A stretch of 64,000 nucleotides of DNA, from the NCBI GenBank assembly GCA_034432375.1, contig DAOUCA010000064.1, positions 1-64,000 on the forward strand, read 5' to 3'. Both the position numbers and the translations under genes were made by a program. Under the pieces are notes generated by a model. The model was not told where the DNA came from. It saw only the letters and a list, made by a program, of their open reading frames with translations, and did no database searches. Positions 44,916 through 53,867 of the stretch are shown in pieces (within the stretch, counting starts at the first letter, position 1; each line of letters starts with the position of its first letter). The stretch is from JAHBVH01 sp034432375 (GTDB lineage Bacteria > Chloroflexota > Anaerolineae > Caldilineales > Caldilineaceae).

Positions 44916-45545
44916 ATGGAACAGCAGACATTATTTACTCAATTGCCAACAACGGTACAACCGATTATTTCACCCGAAAGAGCTGTCAATAATGCCACCT
45001 TAATTAACCAAACATCCGGTAGTTTCGAGTACTACACACCGCAAGAAATCGTTGAGGCTGCACGGCAGGTGATGGGCCACATCGATCTTGATCCGGCGTC
45101 CTCAGCTATCGCCAACGGGACAGTACAGGCCAAGCATTACTACACCATTGAAGACGATGGCCTCAAGCAAAAGTGGTTTGGCAATGTCTGGATGAATCAC
45201 CCCTTCTCGCGTATCAACAATCCAAAATGGATTGAGAAGCTGCGCACAGAGTACGAAATCGGTGAGGTCGAGCAAGCTTGTTGCATCTGCTTTGCCGCCA
45301 CTTCAGAGAACTGGTTTCAGCCGCTCTACGACTATGCGATGTGCTTCCTCTCCCCTAGAACCAACTACTATTTACCAGATGGCACACTCAAACCAGATGT
45401 TACCAAGGGCTCAGTTGTTACCTATATGGGCAAGAATGTATATGGCTTCATCCAAGGGTTCAAAGACTTTGGTCGGGTTATGTTGCCGGAGTGGCGGGTC
45501 GAGGTTTGTGTGACGACTGGTTGGTATGCAGGAGGTACAGCATGA
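44916..45545 (+). CDS. Phage-type DNA N6-adenine methyltransferase
   Basis: This 209-residue protein matches the phage Dam family: YYTPQEIVEAARQV, IDLDPAS, the catalytic-like WMNHPFSR (about 90-97) where the common motif is NPPY or NPPF, and a later YGFIQGFKDFG. It would methylate adenine. The His in place of the first Pro in NPPF is unusual. Such solitary methyltransferases protect phage or plasmid DNA from restriction. The next gene starts on its stop (ATGA). Confidence 0.82.
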   Translation: MEQQTLFTQLPTTVQPIISPERAVNNATLINQTSGSFEYYTPQEIVEAARQVMGHIDLDPASSAIANGTVQAKHYYTIEDDGLKQKWFGNVWMNHPFSRINNPKWIEKLRTEYEIGEVEQACCICFAATSENWFQPLYDYAMCFLSPRTNYYLPDGTLKPDVTKGSVVTYMGKNVYGFIQGFKDFGRVMLPEWRVEVCVTTGWYAGGTA

Positions 45546-46195
45546 GTATTGCTTTCGAGGGCTATCCCTACATCAACAACATGCAGACCACTGTCCAGGC
45601 GCTGGGCCTGGCTGTTCATCAAGACAAAGTCTACTACGTTAGCGCTGCTGGGCCAGGCACTTCATGTAAATCTGTCTGGTCGAGTCTGGTGGCACCCAAG
45701 CACAAGATTGATTGCCGACCGTGGGGCTATGATCTCTCCGGCGCAGGTACCTTGCAGACCATTTATCAAAGCCTCCCTAACTCCAACTATCAACACATGG
45801 TCAGCATGTATCGGCAGCCGCAATTCTTAATTGCCGCTGATCCGAAGGGAGCGCTCTTTTACGATGACTTGGAGATTGACCATGTTCAGGAGCGTGAACG
45901 ACTTTTACAAACGCATTTACCAGGGGTAATTCGCCACTTCGTCAATTACCTAAGCAACCACACCAATGTCCCAGTTGTTCCGCAGTGGGGTACAGCACTC
46001 TGGCAATCAGGGCTAGCTGATGGCGGCATCGAACAGTTAGAGAGCTATGGTGATTGTATCGGTGCTTGGTTACTTGATCCTGAGTATGACTGGTTAAACA
46101 CGGTGCAGCACCTTTTAACCTTGCAAGAAATTGCGTTTCCCAACCCAACCGCTGTTGTGACTATGTCAGGAGAAGAACATGCTGATTCAATCTAA
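45542..46195 (+). CDS. Orphan protein of DNA-metabolism operon
   Basis: This 217-residue protein is read from the ATG at 45542, overlapping the methyltransferase stop (ATGA). It has no recognisable motif. The composition is mixed alpha/beta with several Trp and Tyr. It ends 17 nt inside the RadC gene, so the three are translationally coupled. It is likely a replication, modification or anti-restriction accessory by context only. Confidence 0.6.
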   Translation: MSIAFEGYPYINNMQTTVQALGLAVHQDKVYYVSAAGPGTSCKSVWSSLVAPKHKIDCRPWGYDLSGAGTLQTIYQSLPNSNYQHMVSMYRQPQFLIAADPKGALFYDDLEIDHVQERERLLQTHLPGVIRHFVNYLSNHTNVPVVPQWGTALWQSGLADGGIEQLESYGDCIGAWLLDPEYDWLNTVQHLLTLQEIAFPNPTAVVTMSGEEHADSI

Positions 46196-46832
46196 TCTGT
46201 TGCGTGATCCAGAAATGACCGAGTTGAACGCCTGTCACTTGTTACACACGGTGGCAGGCGTTTCTGTTGAAGAAGCAAAACAATTACTCAAACACATGGG
46301 TAGCATTCACAAACTGGCCCAAGCCCACGAGTCTGTGCTTACGCATATTCCGGGGATCGGGCGCAAACGGGCGGCCAAGATCAAGGCGATGACCCAGTGG
46401 GCGTTGCTGTTGCGGGAAGTAGAAATTGGGCAGCTAGCCTCAATTCGTTCGCCAACCGAAATTGCTAATTTGCTGATGTTGGAGATGAGTTTGTTGGAGA
46501 AAGAGGAGCTACGAGTCGTGGTGCTGGATACCAAGAATGTGGTTAGGAACATCGACACGGTTTATAAAGGATCCGTCAATACAGCCGTTGTGCGCATCGC
46601 CGAAATCTTTCGCTCGGCCATCATGTACAACGGCGTCAGCGTCATTCTAGCTCACAATCACCCTTCCGGTGACCCAACACCCAGTCCAGAGGATGTCCGT
46701 ATCACTGAAATGATCTACCAAACCGGTCAAAAACTTGATATTGATGTGCTCGATCATCTGGTTTTTGGCGGCAATCGTTTCGTTAGCCTCAAAGAAAGAG
46801 GGTTAGGGTTCTCGGCCGGAGGCATATCATGA
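46179..46832 (+). CDS. radC: RadC-family JAB/MPN-domain protein
   Basis: This 217-residue protein has an N-terminal helix-hairpin-helix (about 48-72, HIPGIGRKRAAKIKAM) and a JAMM metal site in AHNHPSGDPTPSPED (about 157-171). It is common on mobile elements, where the chromosomal function of RadC remains debated. AGGAG lies before the ATG. The next gene begins on its stop (ATGA). Confidence 0.92.
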   Translation: MLIQSNLLRDPEMTELNACHLLHTVAGVSVEEAKQLLKHMGSIHKLAQAHESVLTHIPGIGRKRAAKIKAMTQWALLLREVEIGQLASIRSPTEIANLLMLEMSLLEKEELRVVVLDTKNVVRNIDTVYKGSVNTAVVRIAEIFRSAIMYNGVSVILAHNHPSGDPTPSPEDVRITEMIYQTGQKLDIDVLDHLVFGGNRFVSLKERGLGFSAGGIS

Positions 46833-47296
46833 TCCAGTTGTCATTTGCTGATTTGGCGGGTTTACCACCAGTAGTGGGCAAGTATTCTCTGACAGATCCA
46901 CTACCAGGGACACGCGCCTACAAGGATGCACAAGCGTGTCGTCAGTGGAAACAATGGCAATCGCATATTCCAGGCATATTGGTGCGGGATGGTTGGATTC
47001 TTGATAGAGCTTGGAACGAAGGACAGTGGCAGTGGGTGATGCAACATCTGCATACCTCACTCGCCACGATGCCGGTATCTTCCCTGCATGAGGCCATCGA
47101 CCAGGCGTTATGGTTAGCAACCTTCTATGAACTGCTACCCATTCAGGAACTGATGCAGAGCGCAGCTTTACATCCGGAATGGTTGTCTGCCCTTCCATCA
47201 TTCTTTCATCGCTATCAATATGAACCGGCGATAGCCAACCGCTGGCATGATGAATATTTGGCTAGAACAATGACAAATCGTCAATCTATAAAATAA
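46829..47296 (+). CDS. Orphan protein after RadC
   Basis: This 155-residue protein overlaps RadC by 4 nt (ATGA). It is helical with many Trp residues (CRQWKQWQSHIPGI, RAWNEGQWQWVMQHL). No family is recognised. It is followed 11 nt later by the methyltransferase-helicase fusion and may be a small partner of it. Confidence 0.6.
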   Translation: MIQLSFADLAGLPPVVGKYSLTDPLPGTRAYKDAQACRQWKQWQSHIPGILVRDGWILDRAWNEGQWQWVMQHLHTSLATMPVSSLHEAIDQALWLATFYELLPIQELMQSAALHPEWLSALPSFFHRYQYEPAIANRWHDEYLARTMTNRQSIK

Positions 47297-47307
47297 GGAG
47301 CAATCTC

Positions 47308-50300
47308 ATGCGTATCGCAGCAGCGGAAAAGATGGGGTACTATCCTACTCCACCAACCACACTTGAATACATTGCCCAACTGCTTCGGCCCACCAACAAA
47401 GGTGGGTCGTTTCGTTTCTTAGACCCTTGCGCCGGCCAGGGAGAGGCACTGAGTCAAGTGGCCATTGCAATGCAGCGCCACGGTGCTCAGGTGCAAACCT
47501 ATGGCGTTGAGCTATCTGATACACGCTCTCCCCTGGCGGCAGACGCGCTCGATCAGTGCATCTGTGCTGATTGGGCCGACATTACCTGTTCACACAAAAG
47601 TATCAGCCTGCTCTGGTTGAATCCACCTTATGATGATGAAGTTGGAGAGAAAGAAACCCGCAAGCGCCGCCTTGAGTACATATTTCTGCAAAACACACTC
47701 AAGGTATTACAGACTGGTGGGCTACTGGTCTATATCGTGCCGCTCAAGTTGCTGAAGCAAACGAATGTGGCCAAGTTTTTGGCAGGGTACTTTGAGCAGT
47801 TACAAATTTATAAGCTACCAGGCGGTGAATTTGAACGCTTTGGCCAAATTGTGCTCTTTGGGTATCGGAAACCATCCGGCTCCCTGGATGAACAGGAGCT
47901 TGCCCGTCTGCAGCAGTTGGCCGAAACCGAAAATGTGCCTCTGCTCGATCCAAGTTGTGCGGCAGTGCTCGTGCCAACGGCCACTCTACCAGATGCCAAG
48001 TTCTTTATCCGCAAGATTAGCCTCTCACCTGGAGAAGTCATCGATGTTGTCGCCACGCATGGCGCACACAGTTCCCGCCACTGGGGGGATCTGATTAAGC
48101 CGATAAGCAACGGAGCCTTCACGCCAGTTGTGCCACTACGCACCGGCCATGTGGGTAGTCTGATTTCATCGGGACAGATGGGTACGGTACAAGTCGAACA
48201 AACGTTGGCCAAAGGTCGGTCGGTCAAGATCACCGAATATCTGGATGACAAAGGCCATGTTGTTAAAGTGGATTCACCAGATGTTGCCCGAGAGCGCGAG
48301 CGTTTTGAAACTCGTGTCTTCACCTTAGCCCAAGATGGTTTGTTCACTGAGCTTGCCACCGTGAATGAGTTGCAAAACTTCCTGGAGGGCAATGCCGGTG
48401 CTATCGCCGAAGTGATGGCCGAGCGCTATCAGCCACTCTATGCCAAGCCAACCTTGGCAGAATGGAACAAGCTCTCTCCCCTACTCAAGCGTAAGCTACT
48501 GCCAGGACGCAAAACTTCTGGTCTACTGCCTGCGCAAAAGCATGTGGCAATTGCTGCCAGTCGATCTGTGCAGCATCAGGGTTGGGTTGATATGATTGCC
48601 GAGATGGGGTGTGGCAAAACGGCCATGTCACTGGCAACGCTTGAACTCATTCCCGATGCCTATCCAGCGATTGTGCTCTCCCCTGGCCACATTGTCCAGA
48701 AGTGGGCTCGTGAAGTGGAGGAAGTCATTCCCGGTGCTAGTGGTGTTGTCATTGATTCGCTGCATGAACTGGTCGAGTTTGCTCGCACCTACACTCCTGG
48801 TGAAAAAGCCATCGTCGTACTTTCCAAAGAGCGGGCCAAGTTGGGCAGTGGGTGGGAACCGGCGACGGTCAGAAGAAGAGTACGGTACAAAACGACCGAC
48901 AAAGAGACAGGTGCAACCAAGAGCATCAGTCAACTTGTCCATAGCTGCCCCACTTGTGGTGGTGTTATCACCGATGAAGAAGGCTTTGCCCTGAAGCAAC
49001 TGCCACAAAAGCGCCTCTACTGCCAGACCAAGGTCAAACGCTGGATTGGTGATCCGCTTGACAAGGCCAAAGGCGAGCTCAAAGAAGGGCGTTGTGGTGC
49101 TCCGCTCTTCCAAAAGACGGGGTTGCGCCGTTGGCCACTCTCACACTATCTGCGTACCAAGTTGAAGGGCTTCTTCAAGGTGTTGATTGCCGACGAGTTT
49201 CATCTCTTCAAGGGCAAGTCTACCGATCAGTCTGGTAGCTACCATGATCTGGTAATGGCCACCAAGTATACCATCAACCTGACTGGTACGTTGTTCGGTG
49301 GTAAGAGCACCGATCTCTTCTGGCTGCGCTACCGCATTGATTCTGGGGTGCGCAAAGATTTCGATTTTCATGATGAGATCCGCTGGGCCGAGATGTATGG
49401 TCGGCTGGAGCGCACGATTAAGACCGAGGACGTTGCGGATGGTGTGTATTCAGGGCGACGGCGTTGGGTTAGTCAAGCCAAAGAGATTCCTGGGATCTCG
49501 CCTGCTGTGTTTGCCCGCTTACTTAAGAGTTGCATCTTTATGCGCATCACTGATCTAGGTTTCAAGTTGCCACCCTATGATGAGCACATTATCCATATCC
49601 CAATGGATGAGACGCAGGCTGAACAGTATAACGCCCTCAATGCGACTCTAATGGAGTACATTGCAACGTCGTGGGAGAGTTCTGGTCGTGATCGAGCAGT
49701 TGCGCAAAAGCTGCTGGGGGTTTGGTTACAAAACTGTCTGGGACGGGTCAATTCTGGGTTCCGACCAGAGACAGTGATGTACTCAGTTACTAAAGAGATC
49801 AAGCTGCCGGTGCCGGTGCGTGCATCTAATTTAGATAAACTTGCCAGCTTTGACGAAGTCACGGATCCGCCGTTGGTGGCCGATTTCTTGGAGAAAGTTC
49901 CTGCAGGGACATTCAAGGAAGATGATATTGTCCTCTGGCCTGACTCTTACGGTGAGTACGCTTTGCATTTGCCACCTGTTGTCCCAGAGGGGGCACTGCT
50001 GCCCAAAGAACAGTGGTTAGTTGACTACTGCCTGAATGAGCAACAACAACAGCGCAAAGTACTGGTCTATGTCCGCCAGACTGGGACACGGGATATTCAG
50101 CCACGGATTCGCTCGATGCTCGAAGAGATGGGACTACGTGCTGTGATCCTGCCGGATAGTGTGTCACCCAAGAAACGGGAGCAATGGATTCGTGATCAGG
50201 CGGATGAGATCGATGTGTTGATCACCAACCCTCGCAAGGTAGAAACAGGTCTTGATTTAGTGATGTTCAGTACGGCCATTTTCTACGAAATTGAGTACTC

Positions 50301-50841
50301 ATTGTTCACAGTCTGGCAGGCCATGCGCCGGGTGTGGCGGCTGGGGCAAACCAAACCCGTGAAGGTGCTCTTCCCCATCTACTCCGATTCAATGGAGAGT
50401 GCTGCCCTGGCACTGATGGGTCAGAAGATGCAAGCAGCGCTCTTGCTCTATGGTGACAATGCTTCATCAGCGATCACGGATGAAGCGGGTAGCAGTGGTG
50501 ACTTCACTGCCGAGCTTGCTGCCAAGATTCTGGAAGGTGAGGAACTGAGTAGCGATGGCATCACGGGCCTGCTCAAGCACACGATTCCTGATGATGAAGA
50601 CTTACCTATCTGGGAAACACCCGACGAGGAAGCAGAAGGCTTTAGTGAGGCCGAAACCTTCACCGACTTTGTCAGAACATGGGCTTCTTGGTCTGCGCTG
50701 CAAGGCAACTATGTTGAGCGGTGTTTAGAGCGCGCAACCAAACGTCGGCGGCGGAAGAAAGAGCCGGAGGGCCAGTTGGGGTTGTTTGGTTGCGAGATTG
50801 AGGAATTGGGCAGTGATCAACTGCAGATGATGTTGTTTTGA
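47308..50841 (+). CDS. DNA methyltransferase-SNF2-type helicase fusion
   Basis: This 1,177-residue protein starts after AAGGAG. Residues about 1-220 form a class I methyltransferase (FLDPCAGQGEAL motif I, LLWLNPPYDDE at about 101-111). A P-loop MGCGKTAMS (about 434) opens an SF2 helicase with LIADEFHLFKG (about 627) and motif VI QAMRRVWRLGQ (about 1004). CPTCGG ... C ... C near 549-600 suggests an inserted zinc finger. Large methyltransferase-helicase proteins such as phage P1 DarB shield incoming DNA from restriction, and a defence (DISARM-like) role is also possible. The clustered phage Dam gene favours antirestriction or modification on a mobile element. Confidence 0.85.
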   Translation: MRIAAAEKMGYYPTPPTTLEYIAQLLRPTNKGGSFRFLDPCAGQGEALSQVAIAMQRHGAQVQTYGVELSDTRSPLAADALDQCICADWADITCSHKSISLLWLNPPYDDEVGEKETRKRRLEYIFLQNTLKVLQTGGLLVYIVPLKLLKQTNVAKFLAGYFEQLQIYKLPGGEFERFGQIVLFGYRKPSGSLDEQELARLQQLAETENVPLLDPSCAAVLVPTATLPDAKFFIRKISLSPGEVIDVVATHGAHSSRHWGDLIKPISNGAFTPVVPLRTGHVGSLISSGQMGTVQVEQTLAKGRSVKITEYLDDKGHVVKVDSPDVARERERFETRVFTLAQDGLFTELATVNELQNFLEGNAGAIAEVMAERYQPLYAKPTLAEWNKLSPLLKRKLLPGRKTSGLLPAQKHVAIAASRSVQHQGWVDMIAEMGCGKTAMSLATLELIPDAYPAIVLSPGHIVQKWAREVEEVIPGASGVVIDSLHELVEFARTYTPGEKAIVVLSKERAKLGSGWEPATVRRRVRYKTTDKETGATKSISQLVHSCPTCGGVITDEEGFALKQLPQKRLYCQTKVKRWIGDPLDKAKGELKEGRCGAPLFQKTGLRRWPLSHYLRTKLKGFFKVLIADEFHLFKGKSTDQSGSYHDLVMATKYTINLTGTLFGGKSTDLFWLRYRIDSGVRKDFDFHDEIRWAEMYGRLERTIKTEDVADGVYSGRRRWVSQAKEIPGISPAVFARLLKSCIFMRITDLGFKLPPYDEHIIHIPMDETQAEQYNALNATLMEYIATSWESSGRDRAVAQKLLGVWLQNCLGRVNSGFRPETVMYSVTKEIKLPVPVRASNLDKLASFDEVTDPPLVADFLEKVPAGTFKEDDIVLWPDSYGEYALHLPPVVPEGALLPKEQWLVDYCLNEQQQQRKVLVYVRQTGTRDIQPRIRSMLEEMGLRAVILPDSVSPKKREQWIRDQADEIDVLITNPRKVETGLDLVMFSTAIFYEIEYSLFTVWQAMRRVWRLGQTKPVKVLFPIYSDSMESAALALMGQKMQAALLLYGDNASSAITDEAGSSGDFTAELAAKILEGEELSSDGITGLLKHTIPDDEDLPIWETPDEEAEGFSEAETFTDFVRTWASWSALQGNYVERCLERATKRRRRKKEPEGQLGLFGCEIEELGSDQLQMMLF

Positions 50842-50853
50842 AGTGTTAAGCGA

Positions 50854-50886
50854 AGATGCAGCCTTGGCCTAGCTAAGGCTGCATCT
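50854..50886 (+). terminator. Terminator of DNA-metabolism operon
   Basis: AGATGCAGCCTT (50854-50865) is perfectly inverted at 50875-50886, followed by TTCATCATA. It ends the ssb-to-helicase series. Confidence 0.7.
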
Positions 50887-50935
50887 TTCATCATAGACGA
50901 ATAGGAGTCAGCATTTTCATTGCTAAGCCGTATCT

Positions 50936-51700
50936 TTATTCAATCTGGTTTGCAGGTTTCCATTCATTCCCGCTTTCCCAAAGTATGCTAAGCTCTTTTT
51001 TGAAAAAATCATACCAATATCGATCAGTTGCGTGAAGAACAAATTTGGGTATAGCATCTGGGAATGTTTGAAATGGAAAATGTTCAAGATAGAGTGTTCC
51101 GGTTGGAGAATTTGGGTTTACACATATTGCACCGAAACTGAGAGGATTAGAGATCGTTCGAATTTGCACTTTATCAGGATCTACGGCAGTCTTTTTTAAC
51201 TCATAAAATAGAGATAGATGGGTTATTGTTTTCGCTCCCTGTTGTTTTGGATCTCTGGTAGCGGGAGCATAATATCGACTGGCCGCAATATCCATAGCTG
51301 GGCTATCAGGGTGAACAGCTAAAACTTTAACAGGATAACCTTTTTGAATTGCTTGCTCATACTTATGTAGATTACCTTGAGTTGCTCGCTCTAGGGTTAC
51401 CCCAACTATCCAAATCTCCTTAGCAGAGTCAAGGTTGTTATTAAACTCCTCGGGGAATTTATTCAAGAAAAAAGTGCTATTAGTCTGTTTTAGATTCTGT
51501 TCTATATTCTCTAGCAAAACTCTACTTTTTAGCATTGCAACTGAGAATATGGTGAGCGCGAAGAGCACAGTAGAGACAAGCCACTTATCAGAAAATAATC
51601 CCAGCAATCCCCCAACAATCAAAATAATAGTGGTTAAAATTAAGGCGTATATATCATAGTTTCCTAAAAAAATTAGTGCATTCTTAATTCGTGTTTCCAC
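50936..51700 (-). CDS. Membrane-anchored protein with PLD-like fold (possible effector)
   Basis: It has 254 residues with a GTG start preceded by AGGAAATAAGG. Two adjacent membrane helices (about 16-34 and 40-58) are followed by a cytosolic domain: SAKEIWIVGVTLERATQ, EQAIQKGYPVKVLAVHPDSP and TGTLYLEHFPFQ. This pattern is seen in DUF5919/phospholipase-D-like proteins, here without a clear HKD motif. Two-helix anchors with such domains appear among defence effectors. The link is tentative. It lies between the element and an insertion sequence. Confidence 0.6.
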   Translation of the reverse strand: METRIKNALIFLGNYDIYALILTTIILIVGGLLGLFSDKWLVSTVLFALTIFSVAMLKSRVLLENIEQNLKQTNSTFFLNKFPEEFNNNLDSAKEIWIVGVTLERATQGNLHKYEQAIQKGYPVKVLAVHPDSPAMDIAASRYYAPATRDPKQQGAKTITHLSLFYELKKTAVDPDKVQIRTISNPLSFGAICVNPNSPTGTLYLEHFPFQTFPDAIPKFVLHATDRYWYDFFKKELSILWESGNEWKPANQIE

Positions 51701-51885
51701 CCTTATTTCCTTCCAACTGGTGCGCCCCTGGAGTTCGTTTGGTATATTGTACCCCTGCTTTACTAGTTCATCAAACTCAGATCGTCTTTCACTAACTTGC
51801 CTGACTAATCGCCGCTTTTATCGTCTCTTTTCACGGTTAGTACAACAACCGTTTTATTTGGCCTAACACAGTAATAGCGTTAACT

Positions 51886-51890
51886 AAATA
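51886..51890. repeat. 5-bp target-site duplication, left copy
   Basis: AAATA directly outside the left terminal repeat. The same five bases follow the right terminal repeat at 53152-53156. Confidence 0.7.
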
Positions 51891-51897
51891 CAGTAGT

Positions 51898-52932
51898 TCA
51901 CGATTTGGCGGAAATCGGAATAGGAAGGGACATAACGACGCCATAAAGAGACTCGATAGCTCTTCGAAGGAAACAGACAAAAGTCTGAAACTGAAAGAGA
52001 ACAGGGTTGATGCGATGAGGTCCAGGGGCAAGAATGCGAGCAACAACCCAACGTAACAATGCCCAAAGATTAACCAAAAGTAATGCAAACCCAAGCAAGA
52101 AAAAGCGTAAAGCAGGATTGCGAGAGGTGGTCTTAACCCGAACTCGTCGCAGAATGCGGTAAGATGATTCGATACCAAAGCGGAAACGATAGAAACGATA
52201 GACGGTTTTAGGTTTCCAGTCGAGACAGACGGCGACAAACAGAAGCCATTTGCGACGCAGTTTCTTATCCTTCCCAGGAACAAGCGTTGCCACGACAACC
52301 ATATCGACAGTGAGATCAGAAGTAAACGTATAGCGGGTGCGATAACTCTTACGGCCTCTGCATAGTTGACGACTCCCGCCCTCTTTGCCCCGAATCGTAC
52401 AAGCCAGAACGGCTGGTTGTTTGAGCCATTGAAGATGGGCAATGACTTGGCTGTTACAGAACCCGCGATCCAGATAGAGTACATCAATCTGAATATCGAG
52501 AGCCTTGCTACGTTCCAGCAACCGTTTGACAATCTCAACTGTCTCGTCTTCAGGACGGACGAAGACAACGGCAACCGTTAGCCGCATCTGGCGAACCATC
52601 ACATAAAGCGTGATAATGCGGAAAAAGTGAGTCGTTCCCGCTTTGGCCCGGCTCCCACATGTGTACTCGAGTAACCCTTTTGTCTTGCCATAGAAGGGTT
52701 CATCATGTTCATCGATGGCTGCCGTTACGCCTTTTCCCTTAAAGGTGGCCGGTATGTTAGCCGAGAGCGCCTCATTCATGGCCTTTTCTTGTTCGGCTAG
52801 CTTCTCTTTTGGCAATTGCTCATTTAACAACTCCCGTAGCGTGTTCGCTCCTACTGTGTTTTCAAGGTCTCGACAGGCTGCATCTATGCTTATCCCTTCG
52901 GTTGCTGCTTTCATTAACACATCGAATACCAT
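51898..52932 (-). CDS. ISH3-like DDE transposase (main frame)
   Basis: This 344-residue frame has the DDE catalytic set: AIDEHDEPFYG (first Asp), VLYLDRGFCN (second Asp), and YRFRFGIESSYR with the Y-x2-R-x3-E signature of IS4 relatives. The natural N terminus seems to be in another frame (52914-53039), meeting this one near 52938, so the gene may carry a frameshift. The internal ATG at 52932 may be used only secondarily. Confidence 0.72.
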   Translation of the reverse strand: MVFDVLMKAATEGISIDAACRDLENTVGANTLRELLNEQLPKEKLAEQEKAMNEALSANIPATFKGKGVTAAIDEHDEPFYGKTKGLLEYTCGSRAKAGTTHFFRIITLYVMVRQMRLTVAVVFVRPEDETVEIVKRLLERSKALDIQIDVLYLDRGFCNSQVIAHLQWLKQPAVLACTIRGKEGGSRQLCRGRKSYRTRYTFTSDLTVDMVVVATLVPGKDKKLRRKWLLFVAVCLDWKPKTVYRFYRFRFGIESSYRILRRVRVKTTSRNPALRFFLLGFALLLVNLWALLRWVVARILAPGPHRINPVLFQFQTFVCFLRRAIESLYGVVMSLPIPISAKS

Positions 52933-53039
52933 TTCGCTACACTCTTGTAACCCGCTATTTCCAGCGACAAATGTTCTTGGGCTGTTTCTTGCATCATTTC
53001 TCGTACATCTTGGGCTGTCAGTTCTTTTTGCGTTATCAT
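52914..53039 (-). pseudogene. Out-of-frame N-terminal piece of the transposase
   Basis: ATG at 53039 encodes MITQKELTAQDVREMMQETA and continues to EIAGYKS before running into a stop at 52914. The continuation expected for this family (C-S-E-M-V-F-D-V) appears in the main frame. A 2-nt insertion or 1-nt loss at AAGAGTGTAGC would join them. It indicates an inactivating frameshift or, less likely, programmed frameshifting. Confidence 0.5.
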
Positions 53040-53151
53040 ATCTCTGTCCTGTTTGTTGGTGAATTTTTGTTTGACAACTCTATTCAACCAATCAAACAGG
53101 ACTTCCTGGAACTTGTACGACTAACGCTATTCTTGAAATCGTGAACTACTG

Positions 53152-53156
53152 AAATA
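53152..53156. repeat. 5-bp target-site duplication, right copy
   Basis: AAATA just beyond the right terminal repeat, matching 51886-51890. Confidence 0.7.
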
Positions 53157-53334
53157 TCGGAGACACTTAATAAAATTACGTTCTAACAGCGATTCCACAT
53201 CAGTTTGCTTCATTTGCCAAAGCTCGGAGAGATACTGATGAACGACTTTCACATCGGCAGGAATAACAGGGGTTCTCCCTTTTTTATTTATAATCAAAGT
53301 CAATTTGTACAAATATTATTAAATGGAAAGCATT

Positions 53335-53682
53335 ATGAAAATCTTAGTTGCTACAAAACAAACTTAAGGGCTTCGTTCTTCGGATTTTTCGTTTGTGAAC
53401 GAGGATGAACCAGTCAAATTTACCGCTGAATGCGATACAGATAATAATAATATTGACGGAACCTGCGGCTGTAGACGATCTATGACCGGGATGATTACAG
53501 GTAAAGCAACGACTACCTTCAAAGTCATAGAAATGGAAATGATTGGCGAGGAGTTACTCAAATTAATCCGAAAAAGTTATGAACGACAAGGGTGGTTAAA
53601 GTATCTCACTGACGCTGTTATAGAAGACGTTCAAGTACTATGTATTAAGCAATCATTTCTTGTTCAAATGAGAGAATGCTAA
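53335..53682 (+). pseudogene. Small conserved-type gene with in-frame nonsense codon
   Basis: ATG at 53335 (after TGGAAAG) gives MKILVATKQT and then TAA at 53365-53367. The frame continues GLRSSDFSFVNEDEPVKF ... CGCRRSMTGM to 53682, about 115 codons in all. From memory, proteins starting MK-LVATK-TQG with a CGCRRSM core form a small conserved family, where Gln would sit at the stop. A C-to-T change (CAA to TAA) would explain it. The later frame could start at GTG 53395, but this loses the N terminus. It lies just right of the insertion sequence. Confidence 0.6.
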
Positions 53683-53683
53683 C

Positions 53684-53860
53684 TTATAGCTGCTCTTTAG
53701 GGATTTTAATAATTTTTATATCTTCATGTTTAATCTGCTCAAATATTTTGATGTCGTTACAAGGGTCATTTTCATTTCCGAGAAAGCGGACAAACTGAGA
53801 AACTTGATAAGTTCCATTCAGTGTTAAAATTTCTGATTTGTCGGGCAAGTACAATAGCAT
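53684..53860 (-). CDS. Small ORF convergent with the preceding pseudogene
   Basis: The ATG at 53860 encodes 58 residues (MLLYLPDKSEILTLNGTYQV ... IIKIPKEQL) with protein-like composition, ending 1 nt from the neighbour's stop. It may be a real small gene or the run-off of the decayed restriction gene upstream. Confidence 0.4.
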   Translation of the reverse strand: MLLYLPDKSEILTLNGTYQVSQFVRFLGNENDPCNDIKIFEQIKHEDIKIIKIPKEQL

Positions 53861-53867
53861 AAATCTA

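Larger units (their letters stand above)
51891..53151 (-). mobile_element. ISH3-like (IS4 superfamily) insertion sequence, complete
   Basis: This 1,261-bp element is bounded by perfect 16-bp terminal inverted repeats CAGTAGTTCACGATTT (51891-51906 and 53136-53151) and flanked by the direct repeat AAATA. The single transposase gene reads on the minus strand, and its stop codon lies inside the left repeat. The length, repeats and 5-bp duplication fit the ISH3 group. Intact ends and duplication point to a recent insertion. Confidence 0.85.
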
